64,000 bases of DNA from Timema cristinae (GCA_039000515.1 JBCFYV010000012.1:9545486-9609485); one strand, 5' to 3'; positions 44,516 to 56,119 are shown, counted from the stretch's first letter. Made by a program: numbers and translations. Notes: generated by a model from the letters alone, not told the origin.

Positions 44516-44869
44516 TGCAATTATTTGGGTGGTTTTGTCTATAAGGGTATTCATAGGTTTCATTATAATATTTCAAATATTTTTTTTAGTAATGGACGAA
44601 CACATAACATATTAAAGATTATTTAATAATTTAAGTTGCTAGTATAGTTAAATTGGATAGAGAAATTCAATTGTCTGCGAAATAATACATATTATATATA
44701 TATATTATATTTACCTAAAAACTAAACATAAATAGACTATATCTATAACATTCTTTGAAAATAATGTAAAAACCTATACATAATACATATACTTATATAT
44801 AGACATAATACCATTTTGGGGGAAACCATGAAGGACTATATATATTGGCATATATCTACCCCAGAATTG

Positions 44870-45300
44870 TATCATGTATATGTAAACGGTAATGTGTGTA
44901 AGCTTGGCTTTCTATATAATTCCTGAGTGGTTTTAGTAAAGTATGAAATAAATTAGTTTTGCTGTTGTATTTTATACTTTTCGTAGGAAATTTAAAGAAT
45001 AATCAGTCATAATATATTACCGAGAACAATAGATAACCTAACCTTACCTAACTACCCTATTCTAAAATAACCTAACTTGACCTAGTTAAATCCTAGGAAT
45101 TAGGTGAACTGCAAGAAAACGGAGCAAGACTTACATAGAACTGGATAAAATAATTAATAACATATTCCAGGACTTCAAAAAGACATAGAACTTGAAAATA
45201 AGTATGAAATATAACAGCAAAACTAGTTTATTTCATATTTTGCCAAAACCACTCTGGAATTTTATAGAACGCCTTGATTTTACATATTGCCGGTGACATA
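44870..45300. mobile_element. MITE with inverted repeats of about 110 bp and a CCTAACC core
   Basis: The left arm (about 44870-44982) reads GGTAATGTGTGTAAGCTTGG, CTTTCTATATAATTCC, GAGTGGTTTTAGTAAAGTATG, AAATAAATTAGTTTTGCTG. The right arm (about 45194-45302), reverse complemented, reads GGCAATATGTAAAATCAAGG, CGTTCTATAAAATTCC, GAGTGGTTTTGGCAAAATATG, AAATAAACTAGTTTTGCTG. The short loop contains ATAACCTAACCTTACCTAAC. Long inverted arms and a non-coding core fit a foldback-type MITE; the superfamily is unknown. Confidence 0.78.
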
Positions 45301-45309
45301 TATTTTTCT

Positions 45310-46780
45310 AGAAAAAATATGTTGATTTGTCTATTGTAGATAATTATTTTGAAGTCACAAAAAGAAAACAATGTTATTTGACTTATACGGAAGTACGCAT
45401 TAGATAAACTAGTTCACTTCTAAACACACGTTAGCCATTTTTAAGAACTGTAATTTATTAATTTTAATAACTACGACTAATAAACTATGCTTTTAGTTAT
45501 TATTTTAAATATAGGCCTACATGTATCTATAAATAATTAAACTTTTCTTAACCCCGCTAAAGCTTATGTGTACACATTAGTGTAAAATTCATGACTATCA
45601 TTGATTTCCCTGATCAATTCTAAGCCACGTACCAGATTTCATAGCGTTATTTTATCACTTGGTGTGGAGAAAGCAAACACCATGTTTATTTTTCGGTCCT
45701 GCAATAATTCAAATCAGAACCCTTAGACTCACAAGCAGACCCACTGGAGGTTAAAGTTACTCTATGACAGTTTAATTTTTATAAGTTTGTTCTTAATATA
45801 TTTGTTATGTCTTTAGTGGATATTCAATCCAATTTTAACATAATTATTTTCCTTACGTTTACCAATGTGTAGTAAAACGCGGTGCTAATAACAATACTAA
45901 TTATTATTATAATTTTCTTTCAAAAATATGATACAAAGCGATTTTAGAATAATAATTGAAGCTTTTTTATTGTATATAGCTTGATTTATTTAACCACAGA
46001 TTGATTCTTAATTTTGTTCCAGGCCGTAGCAAATAAAAACCCATCATGGGATCTATTGTTTCTAAGTTGGGCGCTATATCTCTATCCGCGCAGCGAGTGC
46101 GTGTGTAATTTCGTGGAGACAAATCACAGATGACAGCAGACACTCCTGGTCGAGTCTGGCAGGGGCTGAGGAGGAGAGTGGGGTTAATGGTGAGGAGAAG
46201 CGGTTAGATGGGCCCATGAAGCATCGTGATGCTCTAGCCCGCGTAATGGGACAAACGCAGTCGAAATGAAACGCTTAATGGCCACGTCATGACCTTCAAA
46301 TTACCCCCTTTCTTCTCTTTCGCATTCCCTCTCCCTTACATTCTAAAATAAAATATATGGTTACCACTTTTTTTATAGGCTGCCTTAAACGCAATAACAT
46401 GTTATGGTGGACGTTTGTTTCCAAGTTATTATTGTCTCTGCAATTAATTTTATGGCATGCAAATTATGTGTAATACTATACATGTTCTTTTCAAAACTGT
46501 TCCTAAAGTGCATGTGTCAGAAAAGAGCTTGCCGTAACGTTGGTAAAAGGTGGAGGGATAGGTAAAAATGACCACCTGAGCATTCAATGGTTTTTAAAAT
46601 CCTGAAGGATCATATGTTATTGACAGTGTGCACGAGTAAAATAAAAAACAGCGGCATCCTTTATGCTGCAGCTTTTTAATTTCACTTGCATTATATCTAT
46701 AGACAATTCAAGTGATTTTTTGTTCGCTAATATAGCAATGAATTCCCTACAGCTACCGAATAAATTAATACTGTCGTAGT
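45310..46780. other. AT-rich stretch, SINE tail fragment, and a GC-richer segment at 46040-46320
   Basis: 45870-45915 has GTAGTAAAACGCGGTGC and a TAAT repeat, a tail-only SINE piece. 46040-46320 (GTTGGGCGCTATATCTC, CCGCGCAGCGAGTGCGTG, CTGGTCGAGTCTGGCAGGG) is less AT-rich and unlike any repeat elsewhere in the window. No open frame is recognised. Confidence 0.4.
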
Positions 46781-46784
46781 TCAA

Positions 46785-47025
46785 CACCTTAGTTATGTCG
46801 GTAACGTGTCTTTCTACTGAGCTAAAGGTTTCAGGTTCGATTCCCGGTATAGTCGAAAACTATATCATTGATGAAATTTTGAATTCCCCTTTCGCAGTTT
46901 TGACAATGATTGGGGACTGGATGTTGTGTGGCTGTTGTAGGTTTAAGTTAGTTTATAAGTTGTCTGCTGATGTAATCTGTCAGTTCAGAAAGTACACGTT
47001 AAATACCTTAAATGAATTAGATTAA
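46785..47025 (+). mobile_element. SINE3 (third tRNA-derived family)
   Basis: Head CACCTTAGTTATGTCGGTAAC (worn A box), TCTACTGAGCTAAAGG, B box GGTTCGATTCCCGG. Its unrelated 3' part TTAGTTTATAAGTTGTCTGC, TGATGTAATCTGTCAGTTCAG and AAAGTACACGTTAAATACC also occurs at 48640-48735, 50625-50710 and, worn, at 56885-56970. It lacks the ACCCGAACGGGT tail, so it is a separate family. The 76-codon open frame spanning it is not a gene. Confidence 0.75.
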
Positions 47026-47169
47026 ATTAAAGTAATGTCGTAACACTATCTTGATAGGATTCAGAGTAAGCTCATGAATATACTATGTTGATTTAAAATT
47101 CCAAACTCATGCTTATTTCATATTATGTTTGCGGGTTAGTTCTGTAATATATTTAGTTTTTTATTTACT

Positions 47170-47340
47170 ATCCACGCCGCACTGGTGGACACATGATTCA
47201 CCAGTAACAGGTTGGTCGGGGTTTGAATCCCGAGAGGGTGCGTTGAAGATTTTTGCGAGTGGGTTTTCCAAATCTCTCTACGCATATGCGAGTACATTAT
47301 GTCTTAGCTCTACATAGATAATTCCCAACCAATTATTTTA
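47170..47340 (+). mobile_element. SINE2 remnant
   Basis: CCGCACTGGTGGACACATG, GGTTTGAATCCCGAGAGG (B box), GGGTTTTCCAAATCTCTCTACG and TGCGAGTACATTATGTC. The tail is lost. Confidence 0.62.
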
Positions 47341-47344
47341 AAAT

Positions 47345-48520
47345 GCGGACAGCCTGAATGTGTAGAACTACAGACGTACGAAACAAATAATATAAATTTA
47401 TCCTCTCATATAAGCTACGCGCAAAATATTAAATTAGCTTGTAATTAAATAACTATTTCTTGGTGCTACGTTAATTTATTAATGACTTGGTCCTAGCGTT
47501 AAGCATCAGATTGAAACCTAGAGTAAATGCACTCGCATTAGCGTGTAAAGACTATATTACATCCAAAGAAGTGAAACTCATTTTCAGTGTACCGAGCCGG
47601 AATTAAAGTCCATATATCCACGTCAACAGTCAAATGAAATGCAATCTTCCCCTTAAAGCACTCGACCATCTTTCATAGATAAATATATTATTAAACACGT
47701 TTATTTAAAATAGTAAAATGTTCCTTTGACTCAGAGAAATAGCTCACAGATCAAAATATACTACAACCATATTTAAATAAAGGTTCTATATTTAATTTAT
47801 GATTAAAATCTATTTTACGTACTATTTCAGATTATTTGTTTTTAATGAACCTAGATTCATTATAAACGATATGTTAAAATCACTTTTCAATGTATTTAGG
47901 TTGGTTCTAAGTTTCTGAAAGACATTAATTTGAAACTTAAACAAAAAAATGTATACTGGAATATGTAATAATATGATTCAAATCGATATGATATTCAATT
48001 TTGTGAGGTTTATTAATAAATATAGTTTGGACGCTACTTTTCTTTAATTCTATAGATAATTTTGAAAATTCTCTGCTTGGTATTTTGTGCAAACGTTATT
48101 ATTTATTGCTAGATGGAAGTAGATTTTCTTGAAGTCTAATAAGTAATAAAATAAAAATCGATAAAGAAAATCTTAGTTTCTCGAGTCACGCTACGTTATG
48201 TAACGGTGAACGAAGTCTTGTCGTGGCTGGAGTACTTTAAAAGATGTTCCCCTATTTTAAATAATGATACCTACAAAAACTAGAAAGCACAACTGCTCTA
48301 CCTGAGTTTCTTGAGACATAATTTAATAAACTGCCTATTGAGCTTGTAGTAGAGGAAGGATAGTGATTACAAGTATTTTGAAATAAAAGTGAAAAGCCAT
48401 GATTTTGATTTAACGTTACAGTATTAATAAAATGAAGTTTGTTTGTCTATTCATTTCGTGGTTACCCCGGGCAACGCTGGGTTTCTCTGCTAGATAAAAA
48501 GATACAATTGTTATGCAACC
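47345..48520. other. AT-rich stretch without a recognised feature
   Basis: No open frame of note, no inverted repeat and no SINE that I recognise. Confidence 0.45.
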
Positions 48521-48524
48521 TTAC

Positions 48525-48735
48525 GACACCTTAGCTTAGTTGGTAACGCACCTCTTTCTAAGCTTAAGAGGATCAGGGTTTGAACCCATGTTATATATTT
48601 ATTTTTTCTTCCATAGGGTTGAATTGCCGGTCTGTAAATTAGATGTTGTGTTATTTCTAGAATTAAATTAGTTTGAAGCTAGCATCATTACTTAATCAGT
48701 TGGTTCAGAAAAGTCACGTTAAACTACCTATTTTT
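48525..48735 (+). mobile_element. SINE3, second copy
   Basis: Head CACCTTAGCTTAGTTGGTAAC has a textbook A box (TAGCTTAGTTGG) and GGGTTTGAACCC is a good B box. The 3' part has TTAGTTTGAAGCTAGC, CAGTTGGTTCAG and TCACGTTAAACTACC. A poly-T then poly-C run (48728-48753) follows. Confidence 0.78.
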
Positions 48736-48759
48736 TTTACCCCCCCCCCCCCTCCTTTT

Positions 48760-49600
48760 AAATATAATTTAGCTCTTTATTTAGCTGGCTATACTTTAAG
48801 ATAACTATTTCATGTCCAGGACTGATTTCACCCCCATTTTTCTAGATGAATTGATGCAATTTAAAATGTATAGTGATTAAATTAAAACGATATAAATAAA
48901 TTTCTACATTTAATAGGCTACTATTGTATTGACTGACATGACATGAACATCATAACATAGATTATAAGGTGTATTCAGTATTATTTAAATGTCACCTACT
49001 TTCTTCGTCTCTAATTAGTTGATTAAAAATGGCTGCCCTACAAAAAGCCAAGAAATGAAAATGGTAATTTTAATCAACATGCAGTGTTTCACTTGAAATT
49101 TTTCTTACGAAATAAAAAAAAAACAGGTAATATTCTTCAATACTTTTGAAATTCAGAAGTAAATAACAGCCAAGTGGCCCAACACAGATGTAATAAGACA
49201 ATGTTAAAAAGTGGAGAGTAACAGTTTTTTAGTGGTAGGTACGTCGTGGCGCTTAGCGACGCCAGAACGAGAGCGGTAATTACGGCGACGCGCTAACGCT
49301 TGAAATGTCCCCTTGTGAATCTCAGGGTGAGAGAGAGTCTCCTTTCTCTCAGCACTTCTCAGCTTTCTACAGATGATGGAAGGGAAATTTCACGCTGATT
49401 TCCCTTGGGCCTTCACTTTTCTCCCGACGCCCTGGATGTTTTCCGCAAATACGCGCAGTGCTGCCATCTGGAGTGTGCTGTTTGATAAACACCAACTGTG
49501 GGACCGGGACTGATTACTAAATTGAAGTGAAGCAAGTGTATAATTTACCTGAATGAGTGATTCGGGGTAGCAACCGTGCATGTGTGGCCACATGCGTGGA
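48760..49600. other. AT-rich stretch, then a GC-richer segment at 49210-49600
   Basis: The right part (GGTACGTCGTGGCGCTTAGC, CGACGCCAGAACGAGAGCGG, GGCGACGCGCTAACGC) stands out by base composition. The 67-codon minus-strand open frame at 49390-49593 shows no known domain. Function unknown. Confidence 0.4.
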
Positions 49601-49602
49601 TT

Positions 49603-49862
49603 TTATTCAGCACCGCGTCTTACTACCTGTTCGGGCTATACGCATAATTATGGGCTAGTAACGCCAACGAGTTAAGGATGAGTAAATATAAATTTAGAGG
49701 AAGTTTTCCCTCATTTGCGTGGAGAGAGATTGTAAAACCATCTTGGGGGAAAAATATCTCAGTACATCCATCTGAGTTTTAATCCCGATTCCCCTGTCAT
49801 CAGTAGTCTAGTCTTTGCGAGAGTGACGCCTTAGATCATGCATCCACCGAAGCGGGTCTGTG
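49603..49862 (-). mobile_element. SINE2, complete
   Basis: On the minus strand: CCCGCTTCGGTGGATGCATG, ATCTAAGGCGTCACTCTCGC, CTACTGATGACAGGGGAATC, the B-box region GGGATTAAAACTC, TTTTACAATCTCTCTCCACG, CAAATGAGGGAAAAC, then the tail ATAGCCCGAACAGGTAGTAA and GACGCGGTGCTGAATA. All parts are present in order. Confidence 0.8.
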
Positions 49863-49914
49863 CGGATTTGATTTATAATATTTTAATACGTGTGTGAACT
49901 GCATTAGTGGACAT

Positions 49915-50110
49915 ACAGACAGAGACGTCAAGTTCGTTTGGTTTGTTCTGCCGGTGATTGAAAGGTCGAGTGCTAGAATCTTGGTCCGGTGTACTGAGAT
50001 GGATTTACAACTCTCTCTCTCTCTCTCTCTCTCTCAACGCAAACGCTAGTTCACTTTTCCCTAATCTTAACATTCCTTCTTTTACCCTGTTAGTTTAAAT
50101 ATCAGGATAA
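49915..50110 (+). mobile_element. SINE2 remnant with expanded CT repeat
   Basis: CAGAGACGTCAAGTTCG, GCCGGTGATTGAAAGGTC, GTGCTAGAATCTTGGTCCGG, then (CT)n at 49995-50034 where the body normally has CCACTCTCCC, followed by CAACGCAAACGCTAGTTCAC. The microsatellite appears to have grown from the body's own CTCTCCC. Confidence 0.6.
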
Positions 50111-50404
50111 ACCAGACCAGTGATTTACCCACATTTTTCTTTTGGGAAAGGGGAGAAAGAGATGCATACAATTAAGGCGACAGGGTAAAATTGTGAGGGG
50201 GAAGGGGTTTAAGGTGGCACAGTTCCCTAAACATCGGAGCCCAAGAATATGTATTAATATTAAGCTTCTATAAGCTTTTTGAAGTTTTTTATGGAAATGT
50301 TTTAAAATTATATAGTTTCGTAAATTAATTTTGATTTGTCTATAGAAGGTGGCTGTATATTATAATATTAAAAAAGCCCCATATTTTATAAGCAATTCGG
50401 GATG

Positions 50405-50580
50405 AATGCATTTGTACTAATTACACTAATGTGTTAGGGATGAGGAAAGTTGAACTTAGAGGAAGTAGGACCTCATTTAGTTGGAGGGAGAGTGTAAAAC
50501 TATTTAGGAAAACCCTCCTCATTAAAACCGATCGGAATTTGAAATCTGATTTCTCCATCCTAAGCAGATCAACTTACCCT
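50405..50580 (-). mobile_element. SINE2 remnant
   Basis: GTACTAATTACACTAATGTG, TTAGGGATGAGGAAAGTTG, TTAGAGGAAGTAGGACCTC, GAGGGAGAGTGTAAAAC and a worn B-box region. The head is degraded. Confidence 0.65.
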
Positions 50581-50589
50581 TTCATATTA

Positions 50590-50712
50590 AACTGATGAAT
50601 TAACGGCTGGGAGCTGGTTGTTGGGTCTGTTCTAGATTTAAGTTAGTTTGTAATTCGTTTATTAATATAAATAGTCGGTTCAGAAAGTACACGTTAAACA
50701 CTGCAAATAAAA
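50590..50712 (+). mobile_element. SINE3, 3' portion
   Basis: TTAAGTTAGTTTGTAATTCG, AATAGTCGGTTCAGAAAGTAC and ACGTTAAACACTGCAAA match the 3' parts at 46945-47015 and 48670-48735. Confidence 0.68.
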
Positions 50713-51064
50713 GGCGAAAAAAATAATACTCTTAAGAATCAATTTTACCTTGTCAATTTATACATAGCATTATCAAACTTTGTTATTAGCTTTGACAACC
50801 TGAGGTTAAGTAACTAGTTGATTTAGCAACAGTCTAATTGTAACTTTATATACTTTCTTATCGCTATTGATTAAAAGTAATATATAAAATGGATTGCCTT
50901 GAAGCTTTGATTAACTAACAAGTTCAGTTGTGACGTCACAGGCAATGGAATATATCTACATTTGATCAGAAATGTTTAAAATTAAGAGAGGAAAGTCATG
51001 ACACCGTACCCTACCTCATCCTGCCATTGAAGGTTATACCTGAAGGTTGCCAGTTTCATAGTCA

Positions 51065-51332
51065 GACTACCCGACTCAGTGACGTAGTTGGCTAACGCGC
51101 TAGTCGTGTAGAGCTAGACTGCCGAGGACAGGGAGATCGAGGTTCGAATCTAGGTTGGATGAACTTGGGGGGGGGGGGGGGGCTTTTCCTTAATGATTTA
51201 CCACTCTCCTTTCATGCAAATGCAGGTTCACTTCCTCTAAGTTCAACCGTCCCAATTCCTAATCCATTAGCGTGATTACTACTTAAGCGTATAACCCGAA
51301 AGGGTAGTAATATGAGGTACTAAATAATAAAA
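51065..51332 (+). mobile_element. SINE2a with TAGCGTAGTTGG-type head and a G run
   Basis: ACTCAGTGACGTAGTTGGC (A box), TAACGCGCTAGTCGTGTAG, ACTGCCGAGGACAGGGAGATC, B box GGTTCGAATCTAGG, a run of 17 G at about 51166, AATGATTTACCACTCTCC, ATGCAAATGCAGGTTCACTT, ATCCATTAGCGTGATTACTAC, then the tail ATAACCCGAAAGGGTAGTAA. It shares its head with the copy at 55567. Confidence 0.85.
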
Positions 51333-51339
51333 AACGCAG

Positions 51340-53190
51340 AGTGAATACAACTCAAGTGCGGTGCTAGACTAAATACAGGATGACACCCTCCTGGACTAGA
51401 ATGGAGCGGGACGGTTTCATTTGCAAAACTGGCCCATTCCATTCGAATTTAGGTAGATGTCGCCATGTATTTAGTGCAGTGCCACACCCGAGGCATACTG
51501 GATCTGACCATGAAACAAGCGTAGTTAGCTCCCTCTTGCCTGGAGAGATAATCCCCTCTCAGGTGGTGCGAATATGATCCATGCAGGCCCATCTCACTAC
51601 ACCCCTCACGTACTTAGTGTAGTGCCGCACCATCTTTGATCTCCGTTGTGTGTACCCTGTGGAGGATATAGACTAGAGAGAAACTTAAAATAAACAAATT
51701 AAAGCAAGAGCAAGCAGTGTATAAACCGGGGAAAAAAGGAAAATAAAAAATCTTAAGCGAAGAAGGTCTTTGAAATACTGAATAGAGAAAGTTTAAAAAT
51801 AAATGGTAAATGTGAATATAAGTTTTATAAGTGTTCTATTAATCTTTTTGATATTTTTATATCTTGGGTTTGTAACTACCCTGCTTATCTAACCTTGCTG
51901 TAACTTGATGGACCAGTTATGGTAGTAGAATCAATATATAAAGCATGCTAATTGTAGTTTAAAGGTATGGTTCTAGAGTTGGGAAAACTCAAGTGATTTA
52001 TTTAGTGAGTTCACCTGCTACACTCGTCTAACTTTCCCTTAAAATTATTAGTTTGTCAACCAAAACGTAAGTGTATTCGTGGTACGATGGTAACCGTTCT
52101 CATTTTTAGGTATTAATTTCGTTAAGTGGTTTTTTTTTTGTCACCACATCTTACTACCCGTTTGGGCTATACATATCGTTAAAGTTATTTAAACAATTAT
52201 ATTCATCATACCTTGCGAGTCATTATTTATTTATTTACATTCCAGAAATTTTAGTTCATGGATGGTCTTACAGTCATTCTAATGTTATGTTATATTACAA
52301 TTAATTAACTATTAAATAAAATTAATCTTAAATTATATTATATAACTTTAACCTTTAACTTCTGATGGTAAGATATTCCAAGCCATAGTCTTTGGAAAAT
52401 ATATATTTTCATATTAATTGAAGAGAAGCTTTATCTAGTATTGATGATTTGGAAGAAATATCAGACAGTTCTGAATAAAAAATTAAGGACATTTAGATTC
52501 TCTAACTCTAAAAAGTCGTGAACTATAATTTAAAATAAAGCTATTTTTTCATAGTGAGTTAATTTTAACTTTTTCAGGAAGGCGGCATACTTGTTATGGT
52601 GATATATTTTTTTAAATAAAGTAAAAATAAATCTAGTGCACGTTTAAGATTTTATTTTTTATTGCTACTATTTATGACAAGGATATTTTCTCAACAATGT
52701 CATATGAAGGGCAGAGAAAAATTTTCCAGTGGTTCCCGCCCTCTCCCCCATCCCTTCACCAGAAAAATTATCTTTACACCCCCCTGGTTCTGAAAAGTTG
52801 TCAAGTTGGTATGGAACTAATAGTTCACATAATGGCCTATCTTGCGTTACTTTATTAAAGTATATGTGTTTTAATATATAAAAATGCTTCAAATAATAAT
52901 AATAAGTACACAATCATGTTGAGATAAGTTTTTTCCAGGATAAATTTTCTTCAATTACTGTTATTAAGTTTGCATAATGTCTTACCCTCCGAATCCACAT
53001 ACTATATCTAGATTAAGGTGTAATTTAATGGTGATAAATAACGTAGATTTAGAGTATAGAGGCTGCGCCCTATTTGAAAAGTCAAACATTCTTAAAATTA
53101 CCCTACTACAACTCTTGGGAGCTGAGCAATTTCTCCCTCCACTATAAAGCCTCAGAAACTAATATTGTGCATCACCATATTGCCTTCCTA
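51340..53190. other. Mostly unassigned; GC-richer part at 51380-51660 and a SINE tail at 52138
   Basis: 51380-51660 (GTAGATGTCGCCATGTATTT, AGTGCAGTGCCACACCCGAGG, GTGCCGCACCATCTTTG) has an open frame of 65 codons with no known domain. CTTAGTGTAGTGCCGCACC echoes TTTAGTGCAGTGCCACACC 130 bp earlier. 52138-52178 is a reversed SINE tail (CACCACATCTTACTACCCG). The rest is AT-rich without features. Confidence 0.45.
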
Positions 53191-53194
53191 AATA

Positions 53195-53258
53195 TACACA
53201 CCCCTGGTGTCGAGAATATACACACACACCCCTGGTGTCGAGAATATACCGTATCCTC
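53195..53258. repeat. Two-copy tandem repeat of about 27 bp
   Basis: ACACACCCCTGGTGTCGAGA followed by ATATAC occurs twice in direct succession. Confidence 0.8.
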
Positions 53259-53449
53259 TCTGGTATAATACATCTTCCATACCTTCCTTTATACCAACCT
53301 TTACAAGGCTTACAGCAAAATAACCATTTTAAGGGGGAGGTTAAGACGGAGTTCAAGATAAACAGGGTGTGGAAAAAACTATCCCCTCAAACTATAAACT
53401 CTTGGGTTGAGACCCGTCACCGTTAACTACAGTAAAACATCGACAATCC

Positions 53450-53592
53450 ACTACAATTTAGAGGAGGTGCACCTGAATTTGCTTGAAGGAAGAGTGGGCA
53501 ACTATTTTAGAAAATTAAGCTCTGCCCACCCATACGGGATTCGAGCTCCAACCTCCACGCCACTGGCAAACCATACGACACTAACGTTCTTC
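53450..53592 (-). mobile_element. SINE2 remnant
   Basis: TTTAGAGGAGGTGCACCTG, AATTTGCTTGAAGGAAGAGTG, CATACGGGATTCGAGCTCC (reverse of the B box) and CACGCCACTGGCAAACC. Confidence 0.62.
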
Positions 53593-53599
53593 ATGCGGA

Positions 53600-54295
53600 T
53601 TCGGTTGATTTTAAGAGGGGTAATAAGGGATTACAAGTTTTTATTTAATATTACCGGTTTTATGTACGATAAAAATATTTGTGTGGTAGATAAAAGAGAA
53701 TGATTAATTAATCATAAATTAATACATTGTTTAGTATAGATTTGGCTTAAAGCGTAAATAACAACACACTTTATATTACCACGCATTTTCTAAGCCGAAC
53801 TTTTGATAATCTTAACGCTGAGAACGAGGAGAATATCAGTTCAGCTTTTGAATATATAAATACTTAAACTTTTCTCATTAAGGGGAAAACCTACAGACAT
53901 CATTTATTCAAATACACCAAACGGAAATAAAATTTGTATTTTTTTTTTTACAAAACTTTGTTTTAATCTCTCGTTTTCTCTGTGTTTCTTTGCTTTTAAT
54001 TGAAAACCTTTTTCAACTTAATTTTAACGCTTTTAAAATGTGTTTCAAAGCACGAGAAAAAGAGATTTTTTTTCTTCTTAGTGGTAAAAAGTCGTTTATC
54101 ATTATTATAAGTTGGGTGGCAGGAAGTCAAAAGGGTGCATACAAACGTTAAAATAATGTTTAGTTCCTGTAATATATAAACCTTTTAAAATAGACTAGAT
54201 ATCAAGTAAAAGCAACCTAAGATACATTTTAACGTGTTGAATAATATTATGAAATATATATTTTATTATCTAATATGTATTCAATATATGTGTAG
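53600..54295. other. AT-rich stretch without a recognised feature
   Basis: Poly-T tracts and no open frame of note. Confidence 0.45.
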
Positions 54296-54300
54296 GCCTA

Positions 54301-54903
54301 TATGTTACGGGTAATGTGCGAAATCCGGATAGTGTCAATATTAGCCGGTGATGTCAACATTATCAAAGTGCAGTGGATAAAGTCAGAAATAGAAAGTCAT
54401 TTATCTCATTTTCGATCTTATCCGGATAATCTCGACTTTGACCAGAAAGACTTAGATAACGTTGAAAACTATTTGTAAAACTAAGCACTTGTGAATACGG
54501 ATTATATTTTGGAACTTGATTTTGATCTCTGAAATTGAATCATAGCAATACACTAACATTCGAAATGCTTCATTTTGACTTGTTCTTTTCCACTATCCTA
54601 AACTAAACAAACACACATTCGAAATGCCTCATTTTGATTCTTTTTTCCACTAACCTAAGATAAACAAATATAGCCAAAAAATCTTCTAAAATAACCTAGC
54701 CTAACCTAACCTAGCCTAACTAACCTAACCTAACCTTAAATTTTGACTTTATTCAAGTTCGAGGTAATGTCAATATTAACCTAATAAACCTCGAATTACA
54801 TTATTTAATCACCTCTCATTTAAATTATCGATGTATTTTGGATAATTTCAACATTATCTAGATAATATCGTCTTTATCCAAGTTCGAACTTTACCCGTAG
54901 CAT
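54301..54903. mobile_element. MITE with TACGGGTAAWGT ends and repeated GGATAATnTCnACATTATCC motifs
   Basis: The left end ATGTTACGGGTAATGTGCGAA pairs with the right end, which reverse complemented is ATGCTACGGGTAAAGTTCGAA. Inside, variants of a palindromic word recur: GATGTCAACATTATCA, CGGATAATCTCGACTTTG, GAGGTAATGTCAATATTAACC, GGATAATTTCAACATTATC, GATAATATCGTCTTTATCC. The core (54686-54737) contains several CCTAACC copies. No coding region. It is an unassigned non-autonomous DNA element. Confidence 0.75.
54686..54737. repeat. Telomere-like CCTAA tract inside the MITE
   Basis: AACCTAGCCTAACCTAACC, TAGCCTAACTAACCTAACC and TAACCTTAAA are imperfect copies of CCTAA (TTAGG on the other strand), the insect telomere repeat. 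It is too short and irregular to be a telomere. Confidence 0.75.
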
Positions 54904-55124
54904 ATTTACAAATACATACATATACATATACATATATTTATTTAGAAAGTTATTTTACTGTTGATGTTAATTAATGTTTTACTTCAAGTGAATTTAAAAA
55001 ATAATAGTTTTAATATTACAGATAATTAAAAGTTAGTGCTGCGAGAGAGATACCCATTAGTATTTTAAAACTATAATTTTACAAAAAAAAAAAAAACCTT
55101 CCAATTTCGTCTAACTATTAATCC

Positions 55125-55210
55125 AGGCTATCCGCATTTAACTACACTAATGGGGTAGGGTTGAGAAAGGTGATCCACTTTTATTTGCCTGGAGGGAGTA
55201 AGACGCCTAA
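55125..55210 (-). mobile_element. SINE2 fragment
   Basis: CGCATTTAACTACACTAATG, GGGTAGGGTTGAGAAAGG and TTTATTTGCCTGGAGGGAG are reversed SINE2 body words. A worn tail piece (CACGGGTAGTAAGACGTG) lies apart at 55480. Confidence 0.5.
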
Positions 55211-55566
55211 AGACGCTGATATCTCGAAAGGAAAGAAAGACGCTTATAGCTTGGAATGACCAGTATGGGGAGAGTAGCGCAAATGGACACTGAGGCGCGG
55301 AAATCTCATACGGGTGTAAAATGTATAATAAACTATTATATTGTTTTATATACACTAAATGTATATATACATTTAAAGGAACGTCCTTTAAAATGTGGTT
55401 ATCCCTGTGGTGTGGGTGGATAGCACAAAAACTGAGACGAGATAATCCCGCACAGGCAATCATACACGAATTGAACTGCACGGGTAGTAAGACGTGAATT
55501 GCCCTAAAAATTAGATGCGTAGTACTGGAATACAGTGGTACTAAATTATTAAAACATATCCTGAAA

Positions 55567-55826
<260 letters not shown>

Positions 55827-56119
55827 CATATCCTGAAAGTCCTGCTCTTGACCATACACACTTCTCGTGCTCTGTTACACGCCCCCCAGAAGTGTTGTCA
55901 AATGCTGAAGGAAAGAGGGGGGGGGGGGGGGCCTTAGGCATTCATAAACAGACCTAACATGTCCAGTTGGGAAAGTATGGATTAGACAAGCGTGCTTTTT
56001 ATTTATTCATTTGTTTACTCTTGTGTCATTGATGGCACTCAACAATTTTAGTTATTTAATCTAACACTACAGGATGAGTAAATTGAATTCCAAGCATTTA
56101 CCTAAGAAATTCTGGTAGT

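Noticed and set aside
46795..47025. 76-codon open frame as a gene
   Set aside because: It lies exactly over a SINE3 copy whose other copies lack the frame.
54686..54737. True telomere or chromosome end
   Set aside because: Only about ten imperfect CCTAA words, inside a MITE with unique sequence on both sides.
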